Below are positions 52,161-62,082 of a DNA stretch of 64,000 nucleotides, in pieces (position 1 is the stretch's first letter; every line of letters starts with the position of its first letter). This DNA is from Pseudomonadota bacterium (lineage in GTDB: Bacteria; Desulfobacterota; Desulfobulbia; Desulfobulbales; Desulfocapsaceae). The stretch is taken from contig JAEYNP010000007.1 in NCBI GenBank assembly GCA_023412495.1, positions 62,001-126,000 of the forward strand. The letters are read 5' to 3'. Position numbers and translations under genes: made by a program. Under the pieces are notes generated by a model, which was given only the letters and a program-made list of their open reading frames with translations, was not told the origin of the DNA and searched no databases.

Positions 52161-52754
52161 TCAGTTTTCGGGATCCTTCTGAATTCCCGCAAGAAACATC
52201 GACAAAATCTGGTTTGCCGTTTCATCAACCGTGTAATGTGTTTCAAGAGAAGCATTCCAGACGCGGGAAACTTCATCCAAGGCTCCAAACAATGCCCGCT
52301 TGGCTAGATCTGGCTGGATATCGGATCGATAGATGCCCAACTCCTGCCCACGACGAATGATATCGGAGATTATCCCTGTGTATTCACTGAATTTATTGTC
52401 GCGATAATCCTTTATAACCTTGTTGGTCTGCCGAAGTTCTATTTGAATTACCTCCGCCAGATTCTTGTTTTTTTTCATGGCCATGAGATGCTGCATAATG
52501 AAGATCTCTAGCATCTTCCGCGGGTCGGTCTCAAGGCTCAGGAGTTTTTCGGTATTTTCTACTATTTTTTTGACTTCTTCCTCGAATACCGAGAGCAGAA
52601 TATCGTATTTGTTGTTGAAATAGAGGTAAATAGTTCCGTCGGCAACCTTGGCTTCTTTAGCGATATCGGATATTCTGGCGGTGAAAAAGCCTTTTTTTGC
52701 AAAGACTTTGGTAGCCGCAATAATGATTTTTGCGTGTTTGTTTTCTGCTTTCAT
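52161..52754 (-). CDS. TetR/FadR-like transcription repressor
   Basis: A 197-residue regulator with an N-terminal TetR helix-turn-helix (about 8-55, ISDIAKEAKVADGTIYLYFNNKYDIL). The rest is helical and resembles the ligand domain of the fatty-acid-responsive FadR of Bacillus (EVIQIELRQTNKVIKDYR). Members bind acyl-CoA and release DNA. A palindromic site at 52899-52914, about 145 bases upstream, resembles the Bacillus FadR operator. No beta-oxidation gene is next to it, so the ligand is inferred only from the family. It is convergent with greA. Confidence 0.88.
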   Translation of the reverse strand: MKAENKHAKIIIAATKVFAKKGFFTARISDIAKEAKVADGTIYLYFNNKYDILLSVFEEEVKKIVENTEKLLSLETDPRKMLEIFIMQHLMAMKKNKNLAEVIQIELRQTNKVIKDYRDNKFSEYTGIISDIIRRGQELGIYRSDIQPDLAKRALFGALDEVSRVWNASLETHYTVDETANQILSMFLAGIQKDPEN

Positions 52755-52898
52755 GCCCTAAGCCCGAAAACCGGGGATTTTCATTACCCCTCGCAAGGGG
52801 GTATGAAACCCCTTCTCCTGGATTTGCCGAGCCTTATGCAAAATAACGGAAGGGGCGAAAGTAAAGACCGAAAGTTAAACGAAAAAGCATGTAAAAGT

Positions 52899-52917
52899 AT
52901 GAATGGTCATTCATTCA
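52899..52917. promoter_or_regulatory. Candidate TetR/FadR operator
   Basis: ATGAATG-GT-CATTCAT is a perfect palindrome with a 2-base centre (52899-52914), extended to CATTCA at 52917. The overall form, TGAATG near one end and CATTCA near the other, resembles operators of FadR-type TetR regulators. It lies between the TetR gene and purD-purE and would fit autoregulation. Confidence 0.5.
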
Positions 52918-53020
52918 TGTAATCTCTCGTCGGCTGTTTGTCAACGATCAATCAAATCGATACACGGTGATAACGCCTAACGTAAAAGCCTGCAAATTTG
53001 AATCACTGATAATGGTACTG

Positions 53021-53079
53021 CCCCTTCACACGGGGGGGATGAGTGCCTTCACGAGATTCAAGTGAATTTCTAAGGTACT
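53021..53079. repeat. Palindromic repeat copy (family C) before purD-purE
   Basis: CCCC...GGGGGGG hairpin followed by AGTGCCTT (53042) to AAGGTACT (53079) with inner arms GATTCA and TGAATT. It ends about 10 bases before the ribosome site GGGGAG of purD-purE, so it probably lies in the 5' leader. Confidence 0.7.
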
Positions 53080-53100
53080 AATCTCAAGAGGGGAGACTTT

Positions 53101-54876
53101 ATGAAAGTTCTGGTTGTCGGTTCAGGAGGACGTGAACATGCCCTGGTATGGAAAATTCGTCAGAGCAAGAAGGTCGATAAGGTATTCTGCGCACCGGGCA
53201 ATGCCGGCATAGGTCGTCTGGCCGAATGTGTCGATATTTCCGCCACGGATGTGGGCGGGCTTCTCAAATTTGCCAAGAAGGAAAAAATCGATTTGACGGT
53301 GATAGGACCCGAATCGTCCCTCATGGCAGGCGTCGTCGATCTCTTCGAGGAGAATGGTCTGCGCATCTTTGGCCCGACCAGAAAGGCAGCGGAATTGGAG
53401 GGCAGCAAGGTGTTCTGCAAGGAATTCCTCAAGAAATATGATATCCCAACTGCCGGTTTTCAGGTCTTCGAAGATTCCGATCAGGCCAAGCAGTATATTG
53501 ACTCCTGTGGCGCACCCGTGGTCATAAAGGCAGACGGGCTGGCAGCCGGGAAAGGGGTTGTCGTCGCCAGGACTATTGAAGAGGCAAAGGCGGCGGTTGA
53601 TCTCATCATGGCGGATCGTGCTTTCGGGACTGCCGGAGACAAGATCGTGATAGAGGAATGCCTGTCCGGCGAAGAGGCCTCTTTCCTGGCCTTCACCGAC
53701 GGCAAGACGATCTTGCCCCTGCCCACGTCCCAGGACCACAAGGCGATTTACGAAAACGACGAGGGGCCGAACACCGGCGGCATGGGAGCCTACTCTCCGG
53801 CCCCGGTGGTTTCCGGCAAGATTGCCGAATTTGTCATGAAACAGGTCATGCTGCCCACCGTCAAAGGTCTCAAGGCGGAAGGGCGTCCGTACAAAGGTAT
53901 TCTCTATGCCGGTCTCATGATCAGCGGAGAGACTGTGAATATCCTTGAATTCAATTGCCGCTTCGGCGACCCGGAAGCCCAGCCGCTGCTCATGCGCGTG
54001 AAGAGCGATATAGTCGAGATATTCGAGGCGGCCATCGATGGCAGACTCGACCGGGTGGACATGAAAATCGATCCGCGCCCCACGGTATGCGTGGTGATGG
54101 CCTCGGGAGGTTATCCGGGAAGTTATGAAACCGGCAAGACCATCAAAGGCCTGAGCAAAGCCGAGGATTGTCCCGGGGTCGAAATCTTCCATGCCGGGAC
54201 AACCAAGAAGCATGGCCGGTATCTTACCGGCGGGGGGAGGGTTCTCGGGGTGACGGCGGTCGGCAAGACTCTTGAGGAGGCTATCTCGAGAGCCTATAAA
54301 GCCGTGGACGAGATCCGGTGGACCGATTGCTATTTCAGGCGCGATATCGGCGCCAAGGCCCTGCAGCCGGCGTCGGCGCCCAAGCCGCCGCCGCTGGTCG
54401 GTATCGTGATGGGCAGCGATTCTGATCTGCCCATTATGCAGGCCGCCGCCGATTTCTTGAAAACGATGGATATTGCGTACGAAATGACAGTCGCTTCGGC
54501 CCATCGCTCGCCGGCCAGAGCGACGGAATGGGCCCAATCCGCCCAACAGAGAGGACTCAAGGTAATTATAGCCGGAGCAGGGATGGCGGCTCATTTGGCC
54601 GGGGTCCTTTCATCCCATACAGATCTCCCGGTCATTGGCGTCCCGCTCGATGCCTCTCCTCTCGGAGGAATGGACGCCCTGCTCGCCACCGTGCAGATGC
54701 CGCCGGGTGTCCCGGTCGCGACCATGGGGATCGGCAAGGCCGGGGCAAGAAACGCCGGTGTTCTCGCCACCAGGATTCTCGCACTCACGGATCAGGAACT
54801 CAGTCGTAAGCTCCTCCAGTTCCGCAAGGACATGGCCAGGGAAGTCGAGGAAAAAGCCAGTAAGATCGATGTTTGA
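53101..54876 (+). CDS. Fused PurD-PurE (GAR synthetase and AIR carboxylase mutase)
   Basis: A 591-residue fusion of two purine-synthesis enzymes. Residues 1 to about 420 are glycinamide ribonucleotide synthetase (step 2): VVGSGGREHALVWKI at the start, VVIKADGLAAGKGVVVA for ATP, and FNCRFGDPEAQPLL for metal. Residues about 431-591 are the N5-CAIR mutase PurE (step 6): GIVMGSDSDLPIM, His468 in ASAHRSP, and MGIGKAGARNAG. The linker is short and Pro-rich. The two steps are not adjacent in the pathway, so the fusion may help channelling or balance of the enzymes; that is inference. The downstream Sua5 gene overlaps by 8 bases. GGGGAG precedes the ATG. Confidence 0.95.
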   Translation: MKVLVVGSGGREHALVWKIRQSKKVDKVFCAPGNAGIGRLAECVDISATDVGGLLKFAKKEKIDLTVIGPESSLMAGVVDLFEENGLRIFGPTRKAAELEGSKVFCKEFLKKYDIPTAGFQVFEDSDQAKQYIDSCGAPVVIKADGLAAGKGVVVARTIEEAKAAVDLIMADRAFGTAGDKIVIEECLSGEEASFLAFTDGKTILPLPTSQDHKAIYENDEGPNTGGMGAYSPAPVVSGKIAEFVMKQVMLPTVKGLKAEGRPYKGILYAGLMISGETVNILEFNCRFGDPEAQPLLMRVKSDIVEIFEAAIDGRLDRVDMKIDPRPTVCVVMASGGYPGSYETGKTIKGLSKAEDCPGVEIFHAGTTKKHGRYLTGGGRVLGVTAVGKTLEEAISRAYKAVDEIRWTDCYFRRDIGAKALQPASAPKPPPLVGIVMGSDSDLPIMQAAADFLKTMDIAYEMTVASAHRSPARATEWAQSAQQRGLKVIIAGAGMAAHLAGVLSSHTDLPVIGVPLDASPLGGMDALLATVQMPPGVPVATMGIGKAGARNAGVLATRILALTDQELSRKLLQFRKDMAREVEEKASKIDV

Positions 54877-55483
54877 TGTTTTTGATGCCGATCGCTTCGG
54901 CGAATCCTTGGAACAAGCGGCGACCATTCTCTGCCAAGGAGGGATCGTCGCTTTCCCCACCGAGACCTATTACGGCCTGGCGGTCGATCCTTTTTGTGAG
55001 ACAGCCGTCGCCAGGCTCTTCAAGGTGAAGCAGCGGCCGGCCGACAAGCCGCTGCTCCTGCTTATCGACCGGACGGAACAGTTGCTGGAGGTGGCGACGG
55101 AGATTCCTCCACGGTACCGTGGGTTGATGGAGAAATTCTGGCCGGGCCCGCTCACCCTGATCTTTCCGGCGAGAAAGGAACTTCCCGATCAGGTGACGGG
55201 ATACACCGGTACGGTCGGGGTAAGGATTTCGCCCCATCCGATTGCTCGTGAATTGATCCGGAGAATCGGCAGGCCCATAACTGCCACCAGCGCCAATCTC
55301 TCTGATCTCATGCCGGCGAAGACGGCCCACGAGGTCAGGGCAATGTTCCAGGACAAACTGGATTATATTCTGGACGGCGGAGAAACGGCGGCCGGCCTTT
55401 GTTCGACCGTGGTCGCTCTAGAGGGGGACGAGCTTGTCCTTGTCCGCCGCGGGCAAATCGAGCTGGGGGTTGAAGATGAATGA
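54869..55483 (+). CDS. Sua5/YciO/YrdC-family protein (tRNA threonylcarbamoyl-AMP synthase)
   Basis: A 204-residue YrdC-domain protein. Members make threonylcarbamoyl-AMP for the t6A modification of tRNA. The fold is seen in GIVAFPTETYYGLAVDP, KQRPADKPLLLLI, GPLTLIF and VGVRISPHPIARELI. There is no Sua5 C-terminal extension, so it is the short TsaC type. The ATG overlaps the last 8 bases of purD-purE, which suggests translational coupling. TsaC and YciO paralogues are hard to separate by sequence alone. Confidence 0.88.
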   Translation: MFDVFDADRFGESLEQAATILCQGGIVAFPTETYYGLAVDPFCETAVARLFKVKQRPADKPLLLLIDRTEQLLEVATEIPPRYRGLMEKFWPGPLTLIFPARKELPDQVTGYTGTVGVRISPHPIARELIRRIGRPITATSANLSDLMPAKTAHEVRAMFQDKLDYILDGGETAAGLCSTVVALEGDELVLVRRGQIELGVEDE

Positions 55484-55868
55484 GACGATTCTTAGAATGG
55501 CAGGAATGTCCGCCGTTTTATTTCCATTTCGTTGTCGTTGTCGTAATCGTAGTCGTAATCGTGTAGTCGCCACAAGGAACGACCTCTGCGTGGTTTCAGT
55601 CGCCAGGCATGCAGTTGCTCGAGACCAAATCCCATCATCTTTTCGATTACGATTACGACAACGACAACCGTTCCGCTACCGCTTCACTGACAACGAGGGA
55701 AGCTCGTACTCATTCCTAACGCAATGATTGCAATCTCATCGTCTCTATTGGCGCGCCCGCGGACAGCTGTTGCTGCGAAACGATTTGCTCCGCCTGAAGT
55801 TAGTGTGATAAGATACCTTCACAATGAAGATGTAGACTGATCCCGCACCGGATAAGAAGGAAGTCAAT
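55484..55868. other. Intergenic region with long inverted repeat
   Basis: 385 bases between the Sua5 gene and the HPt gene. The main feature is the inverted repeat at 55531-55668. I see no gene. The segment 55740-55860 next to the HPt gene shows nothing I recognise beyond its ribosome site. Confidence 0.6.
55531..55668. repeat. Inverted repeat with GTTGTC/CGATTA arms
   Basis: Left arm (55531-55561) is built from GTTGTC and GTAATC units; right arm (55644-55668) is its complement, with about 20 bases pairing perfectly. The 82-base loop has no open reading frame of note. The arms are themselves short tandem repeats. It may be a dispersed element of this genome; only one copy is in the window. 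Confidence 0.75.
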
Positions 55869-56192
55869 ATGGATGCATTGAAATGGGACATGGAGTTTGC
55901 CATGGAGCAAGCTGCCGAAGATAAGGAGCTCCTGCAGGAACTGCTGTCAATATTCAAGGATTCTCTGCAGTCTGATATCCTGCTCATAGAACAGGGTATG
56001 GAGGAAGGGGCGCTCGCCAAAGTCTGCAGCGCCGCGCATTCTATCAAGGGTGCGGCGGCGAGCCTGGGAATATTGGGAATAAAGGAAGTCGCCCTGCGGA
56101 TCGAGGAAGACAGTCGCGCCGGCAGTCTTGAGATGGCGCGGCTGAAGCTTCCGGAACTCCACTCACTGCTGCAGGATGTGCAAAACCTTTAA
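55869..56192 (+). CDS. Stand-alone HPt phosphotransfer protein
   Basis: A 107-residue protein that is one histidine phosphotransfer domain: a four-helix bundle with the phospho-His in CSAAHSIKGAAASLG (about residue 57). It would pass phosphate between a hybrid kinase and a response regulator. AAGGAAG precedes the ATG. No hybrid kinase or regulator is adjacent; the nearest candidates are the hybrid CheA and the sensor kinase far away in this window. Partner unknown. Confidence 0.88.
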   Translation: MDALKWDMEFAMEQAAEDKELLQELLSIFKDSLQSDILLIEQGMEEGALAKVCSAAHSIKGAAASLGILGIKEVALRIEEDSRAGSLEMARLKLPELHSLLQDVQNL

Positions 56193-56244
56193 TCTTTTCG
56201 CCTCCCACCCTTCCCGCTAGGAGGGAAAGGGCGGGATTCCTCTA

Positions 56245-56345
56245 ATGCGGGCTGACGCCCACAACCCAAGGGTTTGTATCCCCTCCCACAGCAGAGGGGA
56301 TAACACCTTCGCAAAATCCAATCTCAAAAAACAAGAAAGGTACTA
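56245..56345. repeat. Palindromic repeat copy, inverted and diverged (family C)
   Basis: Carries ATGCGGGCTGACGCCC, CAACCCAAGGG and CCCCTCCCACAGCAGAGGGG in the order expected for the reverse strand of the array at 17758-18014, followed by a decayed ACCTT...AAGGTACT hairpin. It lies between the HPt gene and ettA. Confidence 0.7.
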
Positions 56346-56356
56346 GAAGGCGGCGA

Positions 56357-58042
<1,686 letters not shown>

Positions 58043-58198
58043 TTCTATCCTTATTCATTCAGTTGTCTTAGACGTTGATTGAAATCCTTCTTTCCTTGCG
58101 AGCCAAACAAAAAGATAGGCTCCGCTCGGGTTGCTGATCGGAAAAAACTTTCAGCTTACCAAAAAAACATACAAAAAGGAAAGGAAGATGATGGGGTG

Positions 58199-58831
58199 TT
58201 ATCGAAAGATCTGATTTCTCATCAGGTACACATAATAAGCATTCACTTTACCGATCAGGTCCTCGGTCTCCCGGAAAGGCGCATGGCTCAGGCGGCTCAG
58301 GGATTCCGTGTACTCTCCGGCATTCCAGGCCGAAACCACCAGATCGAGTCTGCCCTCGAACTTGTAATTGTATTTGGCTATCAGATAGCAGGTGAGCAGG
58401 ATGTTGACCGCCGGATCGAAGAGGTCGTCCTCTCGGAGATTGCTGAGTGTCCCTTTTGAGACATAGCGGAAGGAGGTGAGGGAGGAGGCGAGCTCCTTGG
58501 CCGCGCGATCCCCGGTCTCAAAGAGGATCTGGCCGAGGCCGAGAGCGTTTTTTGCGGAAATGGCCTGCGGATTCGCCCCGGATTCGGCGAGAATGAGGGC
58601 GCGGACAAAATCCGGACTGACCTTGTGCTTGGGACGGAAATAGCAAAAACCAGCGAAGTATCGAATGAGATGATCGTACTTCTTCAACTTTTCGATATCT
58701 TGCGGATGAACACGACTATCCCTGTATTTGCTGACCGAACTGTGTAGACTGCCGTAACTCTTGTCGGCCATGAGGAGGACGAGAGGGATAATCAACAGGA
58801 TATGGGCTGCCAGGACTCTTGGAAGTCTCAT
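58199..58831 (-). CDS. Lytic transglycosylase-like protein
   Basis: A 210-residue protein with a signal peptide or anchor (about 1-27) and an SLT-type lysozyme-like domain. The catalytic region is ALILAESGANPQAISAKNALGLGQI, with Glu in LAESG, and the later motif is VSAWNAGEYTE. Members cleave the peptidoglycan glycan strand to form anhydro ends. Its ATG follows the stop of the M18 gene directly (TAG then ATG, 58834-58829 on the minus strand), a sign of coupling. The domain is short relative to MltE/Slt, so substrate range is uncertain. Confidence 0.85.
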   Translation of the reverse strand: MRLPRVLAAHILLIIPLVLLMADKSYGSLHSSVSKYRDSRVHPQDIEKLKKYDHLIRYFAGFCYFRPKHKVSPDFVRALILAESGANPQAISAKNALGLGQILFETGDRAAKELASSLTSFRYVSKGTLSNLREDDLFDPAVNILLTCYLIAKYNYKFEGRLDLVVSAWNAGEYTESLSRLSHAPFRETEDLIGKVNAYYVYLMRNQIFR

Positions 58832-60142
58832 CTATAGCGCCATCTGTCTATGAACATCGCTCTTCAGGAATTGCGATACGGCCCGGTACAGCAGGAATGG
58901 ATCTCGGGACCCGGTGAGTTCGCGGATTGAATGCATGGCAAGGCTGGCGGCTCCGACATCGACCGTGCGCAGGCCATTCAGGGCGGATGTCATGGGTCCG
59001 ATGGTGCTGCCGCAGGGCATATCGCTGCGCATAACGAACTCCTGGGGTGTAACTTCGGCAGTTTTACAAATCTGCTTGAAAATAGCAGAGGTTATGGCGT
59101 TGGTGGCATAGCGCTGGCTGGCGTTGAGCTTGACGACCGGCCCTTTATTCAAATGGATCTCATGGGCCGGATCGCTCTTTTCCACGAAATTGGGATGGGT
59201 GGCATGGGCGTTGTCCATGGAGATGAGAAAGGAATTTCTCATGGCTATTCGACGCGATTCCCCGTTGGGTATGATGCGCGACAGGACGGAATCAAGCAAT
59301 GAACTGTTGGCGCCGGTGGTCGAGGTCGAGCCGATTTCTTCATGATTGGCGCAGAATAGCAGGTGATTGCGGGTCTTTTCGGCGGATGCCGCGGCTGTCA
59401 TGCCGGCATGGCAGCTGAGCAGGTTGTCGAGGCGTGCGGAACTGATGAATTCCTTCCTGGCGCCGGTATATACTGGTTGTTGGAAATCGTAGCAGAAAAG
59501 ATCGAAGGACAGGATTTCGCGCACCTGCGAGTCGGGGTGCTCGAGCTTGACCTGGTCCATGAGCAGGGACTTCAATTCGGGAAGTTGCTCGTCGATCGAC
59601 TGGGACATGATCGGGGGAAGATGCTTTTGCTGATTGATGCCCCCATTCTTGTTGATCTCCCTGTCGAGATGGATAGCGATGCTCGGAATCGTCAGGATGG
59701 GACGGAAGAAATTGATGGGCAAAATCGCCAGGCTGCCGTCAGCCATCTCGCAGCAGATGCGGCCGGCAAGCGACAGGTCCCGATCGAACCATGGGGCGAG
59801 CAGGCTGCCTCCGTATACCTCCACCCCAAGTTGCTGAAATGATCCGGTCTTTATCTCCGGGCGGGGCTTGATTTGCAGGCACGGACTGTCAGTATGGGCG
59901 GCCAGCATCCTGAAGCCCTGCTCTTCGGTTTCCTGGCTGCCGAGGGTGAAGGCGATAATAGCCGCACTTTCGCGGCACAGAAGATAGGAGCGGCCTTTCT
60001 CGAGTTGCCAGCGATCCGTTTCCTGGAGTTGATGGAATCCTTGCTGGACGAGGTAGTCCCTGATGTTGGCAACAGCATGAAACGGCGTGGGTGAGGAGAA
60101 GAGGAAGGCGAAAAGCTGCTTGTTGTAGTGTTCGATTTCCAT
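58832..60142 (-). CDS. M18-family aminopeptidase (ApeB-like)
   Basis: A 436-residue zinc aminopeptidase. The M18 zinc residues are in LAAHTDSPCLQIKPRP (His-x-Asp), CANHEEIGS (Glu-Glu) and the C-terminal AMHSIRE. Members remove N-terminal aspartate/glutamate or other residues from cytoplasmic peptides. I start at ATG 60142, 31 bases after the SprA-like gene stop; an upstream ATG at 60211 would overlap that gene. Its last codon abuts the next ATG. Substrate preference is unknown. Confidence 0.92.
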   Translation of the reverse strand: MEIEHYNKQLFAFLFSSPTPFHAVANIRDYLVQQGFHQLQETDRWQLEKGRSYLLCRESAAIIAFTLGSQETEEQGFRMLAAHTDSPCLQIKPRPEIKTGSFQQLGVEVYGGSLLAPWFDRDLSLAGRICCEMADGSLAILPINFFRPILTIPSIAIHLDREINKNGGINQQKHLPPIMSQSIDEQLPELKSLLMDQVKLEHPDSQVREILSFDLFCYDFQQPVYTGARKEFISSARLDNLLSCHAGMTAAASAEKTRNHLLFCANHEEIGSTSTTGANSSLLDSVLSRIIPNGESRRIAMRNSFLISMDNAHATHPNFVEKSDPAHEIHLNKGPVVKLNASQRYATNAITSAIFKQICKTAEVTPQEFVMRSDMPCGSTIGPMTSALNGLRTVDVGAASLAMHSIRELTGSRDPFLLYRAVSQFLKSDVHRQMAL

Positions 60143-60173
60143 GGGCTCGGCCGGAGAAAGCAATAGGTAAATG

Positions 60174-60899
60174 CTATGATTCAGCTGTACGTCTATACGC
60201 TGCGATAGCACTTTTGAAAGAGGCGTAGGAAGAAGAGGGCGGTGCCGATGTCGCCGAATCGGCAGAAGGTGCCGCCGCGGGATTCTCGATGTTCCCGGGG
60301 CCGGCGACGGTCTTTAGTACTCCTTCCTGCGCTTCGCTCAAAATTTCCTGTCTCGCCTGGGCAGCCTTGGCAGCGGCCCGAGCGGCTATTTGTCGATCGG
60401 TACTGGAAGGATTCGCAGGAGCCAGTGCCGCTTTCCTGATGGTCTGCATCTTTTGGAGCGTAGCTTCAGGAGTAGCTTCCTCCCCCATGTCGATGCCGAC
60501 CTCGCCGCCAACCGCATAAGAAACGCCATCCGGGCCTTTCTGGTAGGTGAACGACATCCCCCCGCGGGCATAGGGCCCGGCTGCGGAGAGATGGGCCTGT
60601 TCGTGGCTTCTGACCTCTTTATCCCGCAGTTTCAGGTCTTGCAGCTGCTCGATCTCCTGCCGGTTGAGTTGGGAGTTGGCTGTATCTGCGGGAGAGCCTG
60701 GTTCGCCGGACTGCCTTGAACGGGAATACTGCTCCCGGGCCTGCCTCGACAGACTTACCGTATCCAGGTTCCCCGGCCTTGTTGCTGACAACGAATCTTC
60801 TGGCGCCGACCTTTGCTTCTCAACCGTACGGGATCTCGAATATGTCCCTGCGAGGGTGCCGAAATTGACTACCTGTTGCAAACTTGACCGAGTTTCCAT
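60174..60899 (-). CDS. SprA-like putative metalloprotease
   Basis: A 241-residue protein of the SprA-related family. The conserved core is KEVRSHEQAHLSAAGPYARG, with HEQAH (99-103) matching HExxH zinc-protease geometry, followed by SFTYQKGPDGVSYAVGGEVGIDMGEE. The N-terminal 85 residues and C-terminal tail are low complexity (Ser, Ala, Gln). Activity has been predicted for the family but is little studied. It precedes the M18 aminopeptidase gene by 31 bases on the same strand, so the pair may work in peptide turnover; this is inference. Confidence 0.8.
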   Translation of the reverse strand: METRSSLQQVVNFGTLAGTYSRSRTVEKQRSAPEDSLSATRPGNLDTVSLSRQAREQYSRSRQSGEPGSPADTANSQLNRQEIEQLQDLKLRDKEVRSHEQAHLSAAGPYARGGMSFTYQKGPDGVSYAVGGEVGIDMGEEATPEATLQKMQTIRKAALAPANPSSTDRQIAARAAAKAAQARQEILSEAQEGVLKTVAGPGNIENPAAAPSADSATSAPPSSSYASFKSAIAAYRRTAES

Positions 60900-61023
60900 A
60901 ACTCCTGCAGAAAGTGGACCTTTTGTTGGTTATGACTGAACTATTATAGGACAAGTTGCAGAAAATGACAATCGTTAGGCTTACCCGGCATGAGCCATGC
61001 TTTTTGGCACCTCTTGATAAAGT

Positions 61024-62019
61024 CTACCGTTCAAAGAGATTGCCAAGGTTCCCCAAAACCGACCCTTCGCCCTGAGTGGAAAATCCCGAATTGTTCTGCG
61101 GCGCGGCCCGATGAATCCGGCCCGCCAGCCGAGAGAACGGCAGAGACTGAAGCCAGGCGTGACCGGGTCCGGTGATTGTCGCAAAAAAGAAGCCTTCACC
61201 GCCGAAGATGGCGGATTTGACGCCTCCGACAAACTCGATATCATAACCGATGTTCCGGGTCATGGCGACCAGGCAGCCCGTATCGACGCGCAGGGTTTCT
61301 CCCGGCTGCAGGTCCTTTTGGATGATGGTGCCTCCGGCATGAACGAAAACCTTGCCGTCACCTTCAAGTTTCTGCATGATGAAGCCTTCGCCGCCAAACA
61401 AGGCCGCCCCGATCTTTTTCTGGAATTCCACACCGATGGAAACTCCTTTGGCGGCGCAGAGGAAGGCATCTTTCTGACAGACGAGCTTGCCGCCATAATC
61501 CTTGAGATCGAGGGCGATAATCTTCCCCGGATAGGGCGCGGCAAAAGCCACCTTGCCTTTGCCCTGCCCCTGATAAGTGAAGATAGTGGAAAAGAGCCCC
61601 TCACCGGTGATCAGCCTTTTGCCGGCCCCCAGCATCCTGTCGAGAAAACCGGCGCCGGAGGCTTCACTGCCGTCACCGAAGACCGTTTGCATCTGGATGT
61701 TGTCCGACATATACATCATGGACCCCGCTTCGGCGACAGCACTTTCCTGGGGGTCGAGTTCGATTTCCACATACTGCATCTCGCTGCCGACAATCTGAAA
61801 ATCGATTTCATCGGCCCCGGCCCGCGAAGGTATGACGGGAGGAGCAACCCTCTGCTGAGAAAGTTCCGGGCACTGGGAAATTTCCAGCCAATTTTGGAAA
61901 CCTTGCCGCCAGACATATGTATTCTGTCCGTAAACGCCACTTTGCAGGTTGGTCATAATCTCTGCAGTGGAATAAGGACCTTCCTGTCGTCCGCCGATTG
62001 CCACATACCAACTTGTCAT
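61024..62019 (-). CDS. GYF_2-AIM24 fusion protein
   Basis: A 331-residue protein. Residues 3-52 form a GYF_2 domain ([18 protein letters not shown]...[20 protein letters not shown]), which binds proline-rich or acidic peptides. Residues about 75-325 are an AIM24 (TIGR00266) domain of beta strands with Gly-rich turns ([37 protein letters not shown]). The AIM24 family has no clear biochemical role in bacteria. No signal peptide. The gene lies between the membrane-anchored unknown and the SprA-like gene on the same strand. Confidence 0.88.
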   Translation of the reverse strand: MTSWYVAIGGRQEGPYSTAEIMTNLQSGVYGQNTYVWRQGFQNWLEISQCPELSQQRVAPPVIPSRAGADEIDFQIVGSEMQYVEIELDPQESAVAEAGSMMYMSDNIQMQTVFGDGSEASGAGFLDRMLGAGKRLITGEGLFSTIFTYQGQGKGKVAFAAPYPGKIIALDLKDYGGKLVCQKDAFLCAAKGVSIGVEFQKKIGAALFGGEGFIMQKLEGDGKVFVHAGGTIIQKDLQPGETLRVDTGCLVAMTRNIGYDIEFVGGVKSAIFGGEGFFFATITGPGHAWLQSLPFSRLAGRIHRAAPQNNSGFSTQGEGSVLGNLGNLFER

Positions 62020-62082
62020 AGCTGTTCTCCGTCTCTCATCGCTTCTTGCTGACCCCGATAAACGGGAAAGTACCCTTTCACA

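Larger units (their letters stand above)
52755..53100. other. Intergenic region with operator-like palindrome and family C repeat
   Basis: 346 bases between the divergent TetR gene and purD-purE. It holds GC-rich short hairpins near 52760-52825, an operator-like palindrome (52899-52917), and a family C repeat (53021-53079) immediately before the purD ribosome site. No coding sequence is supported. Confidence 0.65.

Noticed and set aside
53122..54594. 490-codon frame antisense to purD-purE
   Set aside because: The sense strand encodes two complete enzymes; the antisense product has no recognisable domain.
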